Assembly: GCA_021806345.1 (NCBI GenBank)
Contig: JAJZXP010000456.1
Span: forward strand, 1 to 9,334
Origin: Thermoplasmata archaeon
GTDB lineage: Archaea > Thermoplasmatota > Thermoplasmata > Thermoplasmatales > Thermoplasmataceae
Length of the DNA stretch: 9,334 nucleotides
Direction of reading: 5' to 3'
The translations under genes and the position numbers were made by a program. The stretch's first letter is position 1. Each line of letters opens with the position of its first letter. Below are positions 6,264 through 9,334 of this stretch, piece by piece. The notes beneath the pieces were generated by a model, which did not search any database, had not been told where the DNA came from, and saw only the letters and a list, made by a program, of their open reading frames with translations.

Positions 6264-6641
6264 ATGAATAAAGAAAACATTGTACAAAAAGAGAAGAAAT
6301 TGACGTCTGCCCCAACGGCATTCGAAAACGTGAGCGAGCAAATTGGGCCTAAATATCCAATTTACCTCCTAAGAGGAGGCACGAATTACAAGATTGGACA
6401 GCAAATAAAAGGAATGTTGTTCGATTTCGAATTGTATGATCCGTTGCCAAAAGCCTACAGAAGATTGTTTGCAGGAGTTCCTGAGGAAATTTCCAGAAAA
6501 CTAATCCAATCTGGAGCATCTATCAGGGACTACGTATTTTCACAGGTATTGCAGCATATAAGTGAAGGTGAGGACCCGTGGTTTGGAGAAAGGAACAGGT
6601 GGACAGTCAAGATGACCCAGTCACCGAACGAGAGGTATTGA
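6264..6641 (+). CDS. hypothetical 125-residue protein, unrecognised
   Basis: I start it at ATG 6264, the first ATG after a TATA-like box; an in-frame TTG at 6243 would add seven residues. The product has a Lys/Glu-rich head (1-30), then a compact, probably globular part. That part includes YPIYLLRGGT (31-40), GMLFDFELYDPLPKAYRRLF (50-69), EEISRKLIQSGASIRDYVFS (74-93) and an aromatic end with DPWFGERNRW (104-113). It has no Cys, no membrane segment and no catalytic motif I recognise. The second half looks helical and might bind DNA or partner proteins. It is placed between the HTH gene and the ribbon-helix-helix gene, inside the presumed replication/control module, so an accessory element function is likely but unproven. 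Confidence 0.7.
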   Translation: MNKENIVQKEKKLTSAPTAFENVSEQIGPKYPIYLLRGGTNYKIGQQIKGMLFDFELYDPLPKAYRRLFAGVPEEISRKLIQSGASIRDYVFSQVLQHISEGEDPWFGERNRWTVKMTQSPNERY

Positions 6642-6674
6642 TTCCATTCAAACCTCCCCCAATTTTGCATCTAT

Positions 6675-6682
6675 TATATAAA
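6675..6682 (+). promoter_or_regulatory. TATA box for the ribbon-helix-helix/helicase operon
   Basis: TATATAAA is centred about 24.5 bases upstream of ATG 6703, an excellent archaeal box at exact leaderless spacing. It supports ATG 6703 over the in-frame ATGs at 6715 and 6721. It probably drives the three genes through 8836, since gaps are short and no other strong box is seen. Confidence 0.6.
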
Positions 6683-6702
6683 ATGCAACAAATACAAATG
6701 GG

Positions 6703-6957
6703 ATGTGTATATATATGATTATGACAAGAAAATCACCTGTCACGAATCTGTTTTTGTTCCCGGAAGAAGAACAGGCTTTGAGGCAGTATTCAAAGGATAA
6801 CCGTCAGTCTCTGATGTCCATGGTCAGAAACGCAGTGCTTGAGAAGCTGGAGAGATCAGGATACAATTTGAGGAAGCAATCAAAAAATGGTGGTTCAGTT
6901 GCAGCTGAACCCAAAACAGTAGGTGTTTCAAATGAAAGAGGCCACACAAAGCGATAA
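6703..6957 (+). CDS. ribbon-helix-helix-like (CopG/Arc type) DNA-binding protein
   Basis: This 84-residue protein has the ribbon-helix-helix pattern. A short strand VTNLFLF (13-19) leads into PEEEQALRQYSKDN (helix A, 20-33), the RQS turn, then LMSMVRNAVLEKLERSG (helix B, 37-53). The C-terminal 30 residues are basic and probably disordered (KQSKNGG, NERGHTKR). Such proteins bind operator DNA as dimers and commonly control copy number or antitoxin operons on plasmids. The fold assignment rests on pattern only. The start at ATG 6703 follows from the TATA spacing; ATG 6721 is the alternative and leaves the domain intact. The 3' end overlaps the next gene by 26 bases, and the helicase follows, so autoregulation of a replication operon is a reasonable inference. 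Confidence 0.6.
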   Translation: MCIYMIMTRKSPVTNLFLFPEEEQALRQYSKDNRQSLMSMVRNAVLEKLERSGYNLRKQSKNGGSVAAEPKTVGVSNERGHTKR

Positions 6958-7099
6958 ATCTTTTGACGACCCAGTGGACATTAATGATGAAATTGAGGTG
7001 GCATTCGACAAGTTGAACCATGCTCTCGAAGTGGCATACGAAAAGCAGGAAAAGATACAGATAGATGGAGGACAGAAGACAGTCTTCTGGAAAACCTAG
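6932..7099 (+). CDS. 55-residue acidic small protein overlapping the ribbon-helix-helix gene
   Basis: ATG 6932 opens 55 codons in a frame shifted from the gene above. AGGTG (6921-6925) sits six bases before it, a good Shine-Dalgarno site. The protein is rich in Asp/Glu at the start (DKSFDDPVDINDEIEVAFDK, 8-27), then forms a likely amphipathic helix (IEVAFDKLNHALEVAYEKQE, 21-40) and ends GGQKTVFWKT. No family is recognised. The 26-base overlap and the ribosome site suggest coupled translation with the basic ribbon-helix-helix protein. An acidic partner that modulates it, or a helicase accessory protein, fits the position; a toxin or antitoxin role is possible but has no specific motif behind it. 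Confidence 0.55.
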   Translation: MKEATQSDKSFDDPVDINDEIEVAFDKLNHALEVAYEKQEKIQIDGGQKTVFWKT

Positions 7100-7138
7100 C
7101 ATTCTTCATCATTACGTCCTCAAAATGATAATGGTACG

Positions 7139-8836
7139 ATGGAGGCAAAGCCAATCGTCCCCGGTGCTAAAGACATAGGAATGAATGGTATGCCTTACAT
7201 AATTATCTTCAACAACAGAGGAGAGGCGCATCAGGAAAACATTACCCTTTCAAACTTCAGCGCTACAAAATATCCAGATGGCCTGAGATCTGCAATCAAA
7301 AAGGTAGTTGACGAGAGCGCAGAAGAGTGGTATCTCTTTGAAGGAGTTAAATACAACTTGGAACAGATTGTAAAACACTTCGCTCCCGATAGATCACAGA
7401 AGAAAGAGTGGCTCAGATACGCGTTTCAGTGCATTCATCCACAAGTTGGCGTAGTGATTCACAGGCCTTTCATTGATGTAAAAGATGACCGTTTATTCTT
7501 TCTGGATTCTATAGAATATATCTATGCAGAGCCAACTAACCCTGTCCAGAACTTCATCGTTGACCACTTGAAAATTGGTACTGTAGACATGGAATACATA
7601 AAACGAGGCTGGGAACTTCTTGATGCACATCCGAAGCAAATGGCCATATACCTGATGATACCAGCACAGGTGGTTGTCAATATCCTAATGACTCCTGTAA
7701 TGGACTTTTCCCTGACGCTTGATCTTGTCAGTCCAAAGGATACTGGTAAGTCTTTTGCAGTCAGACTTTCGTTGCATCACTGGTTCGGCATTCTTGATTT
7801 CTTCAAGGGGGACGTATTGAACTCAAGCTTCAGAAACAACACGTTCTCAGCTGCAACTAATTTGCCTATATATGTACAGGAGGCGAAACTTTCAACCTCT
7901 ATCAGAAGACTGATGAAATCAACTGGGTATACTGGTCGAGGGACAAAGGATCAGGCTCTTCCTTTGCATTTATCTATCGCATCATTCATCCTCAGCGAGA
8001 ATTCAAGAGAGAAAGATCAAGATGCAGATGAGCAGGCTTCAATAGAAAAGCGGTTTCCCACTGTTTTTCTGGATAAGAGGGACGTTGTTTCACCGAAAGA
8101 GAGGCTAATGGGTGAAAAGTGCAAGAACGAACTTCCAACAAATCCTGGTGGTTTGATATACGAAGTCTTCAGGAAATACACTACCCAAGAACTAAAGGAA
8201 AAATTCTGGGAAATTCAGGAATCTTCCAATGATATCAGGGAGACTTTGTTGAAGTATGGTTCGTGGCTCACCGGGGTTCCGTATGTACACGAATATAATT
8301 TCGGTGTAGAGCCAGAGGAAAACTGGATAGAATTGTTGTATGAATGGGCCAAGGGAGTTTTCAATGGTCGTGTAGAGTATGACGACAATGGTTTTCCCAT
8401 CAAACGTGTCTACAAGGGCAGAGCCATAGATAATGACTTGAGAATCGATCTAGACGGTAACGGGATAGTAGAGAGTATTACCTTGGATAGTGTAATGTGG
8501 AAGATATTCCTGTCAGAGCACAAGGGATTTCAGTTTCAGAAATGGACTGAATTCCATGAGAGGTACCCACAGTTCACTAAGATAGATACCTTCAGTATAG
8601 GTGGGGTCAAAGTACGAAGTCTAAAGATAGTGTGTGATCGGGAATTTTACCATTACATAGATCCCACTCTAAGGAGAAACTTGTCCCGTAACCTTTCTTT
8701 TTCTTTATATCAAAAAAACTTTCTATCCTATTTTTGGGAATTCCTCGATATGAACGGAACGCAAAATGATGGAAATTTCTGTAATTTAGTAAAGAAATTA
8801 AGAGATTCCATAATTCCTGAAAGGGTTGTATATTAA
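7139..8836 (+). CDS. divergent P-loop ATPase, probable D5/SF3/DUF927-like replicative helicase
   Basis: This 565-residue protein appears to be an ATP-driven DNA helicase of a mobile element. The core is at about 185-315. LDLVSPKDTGKSFA holds the P-loop (198-205, SPKDTGKS), in which Ser replaces the usual first Gly/Ala while the catalytic Lys204 and Ser205 remain. LPIYVQEA (242-249) fits a Walker B ending in Glu248. SIASFILSENS (279-289) fits a sensor strand with Asn288. KRFPTVFLD (304-312), with Arg305, resembles the arginine-finger region of DUF927/D5 proteins. The N-terminal 180 residues have no primase motif that I can see, and the C-terminal 250 are unassigned. ATG 7139 is the first ATG after an in-frame stop (7097), with no clear ribosome site, 39 bases after the acidic gene. 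A+T content rises in the last 200 bases. Helicase function is inferred from motif order; a DNA packaging or defence ATPase is less likely. Confidence 0.65.
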   Translation: MEAKPIVPGAKDIGMNGMPYIIIFNNRGEAHQENITLSNFSATKYPDGLRSAIKKVVDESAEEWYLFEGVKYNLEQIVKHFAPDRSQKKEWLRYAFQCIHPQVGVVIHRPFIDVKDDRLFFLDSIEYIYAEPTNPVQNFIVDHLKIGTVDMEYIKRGWELLDAHPKQMAIYLMIPAQVVVNILMTPVMDFSLTLDLVSPKDTGKSFAVRLSLHHWFGILDFFKGDVLNSSFRNNTFSAATNLPIYVQEAKLSTSIRRLMKSTGYTGRGTKDQALPLHLSIASFILSENSREKDQDADEQASIEKRFPTVFLDKRDVVSPKERLMGEKCKNELPTNPGGLIYEVFRKYTTQELKEKFWEIQESSNDIRETLLKYGSWLTGVPYVHEYNFGVEPEENWIELLYEWAKGVFNGRVEYDDNGFPIKRVYKGRAIDNDLRIDLDGNGIVESITLDSVMWKIFLSEHKGFQFQKWTEFHERYPQFTKIDTFSIGGVKVRSLKIVCDREFYHYIDPTLRRNLSRNLSFSLYQKNFLSYFWEFLDMNGTQNDGNFCNLVKKLRDSIIPERVVY

Positions 8837-8925
8837 AATGATGAAACAGAATGGCAAGATTCTAAGTTAATTAATACAAAGAGTATGGAGTTAATCATGT
8901 AAGACCCTTTTCAAATGGGTTGAAT
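8837..8925. other. A+T-rich stretch after the helicase, candidate unwinding region
   Basis: No gene is seen. It holds TTAATTAA (8868-8875), AGTTAAT twice (8866-8872 and 8889-8895), and TATGGA (8884-8889), an inverted match to the downstream repeat core. TTCAA/TTGAA and ACCC/GGGT at about 8904-8924 form short competing stems. As a neighbour of tandem repeats and a helicase gene it could be the melting part of an origin. Confidence 0.3.
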
Positions 8926-8969
8926 GTTCCCTATAGTTTCCATTCCTTTTCCATAACAGTTCCATAAGA
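8926..8969. repeat. four imperfect 11-base tandem repeats, candidate iterons
   Basis: TTCC recurs at 8927, 8938, 8949 and 8960, exactly 11 bases apart. The units are GTTCCCTATAG, TTTCCATTCCT, TTTCCATAACA and GTTCCATAAGA, with consensus (G/T)TTCCATA. The spacing puts every copy on nearly the same face of the helix, as initiator-binding iterons require. They lie 90 bases after the helicase stop. Degeneracy and small copy number keep this tentative. Confidence 0.4.
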
Positions 8970-9006
8970 TAACAAGGAGAAGTTAGAAAAATCACATTGA
9001 GACTAA

Positions 9007-9216
9007 TTGTATGGAGGGATAAATTTACCATCCTTGTTTGTAAAGTATCCAACTGAGTGTCACCAAATTCGACAGTTTCATTTTGATCTTGTGACTATCT
9101 TTTCAACTATGAATTATAGATTGGTAGCAGTAAAGTTGGGTGAACAGTTTACACAGGCTAGTTCTGTAAATGAGATCAACAGGATTGCACGGGCTGTTTT
9201 TCCATTCAACCTCTAA
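9007..9216 (+). CDS. doubtful small ORF, possible gene remnant
   Basis: A 69-residue frame opens at TTG 9007 directly after a stop. No ribosome site or TATA box at good spacing supports it, and the first in-frame ATG (9108) leaves only 35 residues. The second half (NYRLVAVKLGEQF, then SSVNEINRIARAVFPFNL) looks more protein-like than the first, so this may be the tail of a degraded gene. No family is recognised. Confidence 0.3.
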   Translation: MYGGINLPSLFVKYPTECHQIRQFHFDLVTIFSTMNYRLVAVKLGEQFTQASSVNEINRIARAVFPFNL

Positions 9217-9227
9217 CTCCCGCTGTT

Positions 9228-9334
9228 TTACATAATAGGTATCTCTGCCTTCCCGATGAGTATCCTGGACTGCTTCGGTATCTCAGAGAGTTTCCACTCC
9301 TCGCCAATCTTCAGCATCTGGACCCTCTCCAGAT
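9228..9334 (-). CDS. 3' end of a leftward gene, possibly a transposase
   Basis: The minus strand is open from the window edge to TAA at 9230-9228 and encodes 34 residues: LERVQMLKIGEEWKLSEIPK followed by QSRILIGKAEIPIM. The charge pattern is strongly protein-like. G+C is about 51% by count, against roughly 40% around it, suggesting a gene of different origin. The phrase KIGEEWKLSEIPKQSR resembles the C-terminal tails of archaeal IS4/IS1634-type transposases as I remember them, but no catalytic residue is in view, so that identity is a guess. It converges on the doubtful ORF, and the element probably ends before it. Confidence 0.6.
   Translation of the reverse strand, partial: LERVQMLKIGEEWKLSEIPKQSRILIGKAEIPIM

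Noticed and set aside
6824..7102. A 92-codon minus-strand frame across the small-gene overlap
   Set aside because: The plus strand here carries two coupled genes with ribosome and promoter signals; the minus frame is Leu/Phe/Cys-rich shadow.

Overview
The window looks like chromosome of an acidophilic archaeon of the Thermoplasmatales type, with an inserted, plasmid-like accessory module. The lineage is inferred from the sequence alone. Base composition is A+T-rich (roughly 40% G+C by eye). Several genes have an archaeal TATA box centred 24-26 bases before the start codon, which implies leaderless mRNAs. Inner operon genes instead use AGGTG-type ribosome binding sites. There is a large Asn/Ser/Thr-rich surface protein with PKD-like repeats and one C-terminal anchor, and a tyrosine recombinase with the archaeal GHKGDI...Y...NKG signature. 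No rRNA, tRNA or CRISPR array was seen.

Layout. 1-1110: a compact rightward run of very short reading frames in all three frames. They overlap by a few bases or by GTGA stop/start junctions, and include a small two-helix membrane protein and a small CxxC protein. Three single-base losses would join most pieces into two longer proteins, so this looks like a decaying small operon. 1108-1291: intergenic, with a T-run terminator. 1292-4243 (minus): a 983-residue secreted, membrane-anchored glycoprotein. 4244-4401: a divergent promoter region with a perfect inverted repeat abutting the TATA box of the surface-protein gene. 4402-5643: tyrosine recombinase. 5717-6172: a stand-alone IS630-type helix-turn-helix/winged-helix protein without a DDE nuclease. 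6264-6641: an orphan 125-residue protein. 6703-6957: a ribbon-helix-helix-like protein, overlapped by a 55-residue acidic protein (6932-7099). 7139-8836: a 565-residue divergent P-loop (D5/SF3/DUF927-like) ATPase, probably a replicative helicase. 8837-9006: an A+T-rich stretch followed by four imperfect 11-base repeats in exact 11-base register, which may be iterons. 9007-9216: a doubtful small ORF. 9228-9334 (minus): the 3' end of a distinctly G+C-richer gene, possibly a transposase.

Working model (inference): 4402 to about 9000 is an integrated plasmid-like element. The recombinase would move it, the HTH and ribbon-helix-helix proteins would control it, and the helicase with the downstream repeats would replicate it. 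The glycoprotein next to the recombinase is either host chromosome or cargo. The novelty lies in the orphan proteins, the divergent helicase and the unproven origin.
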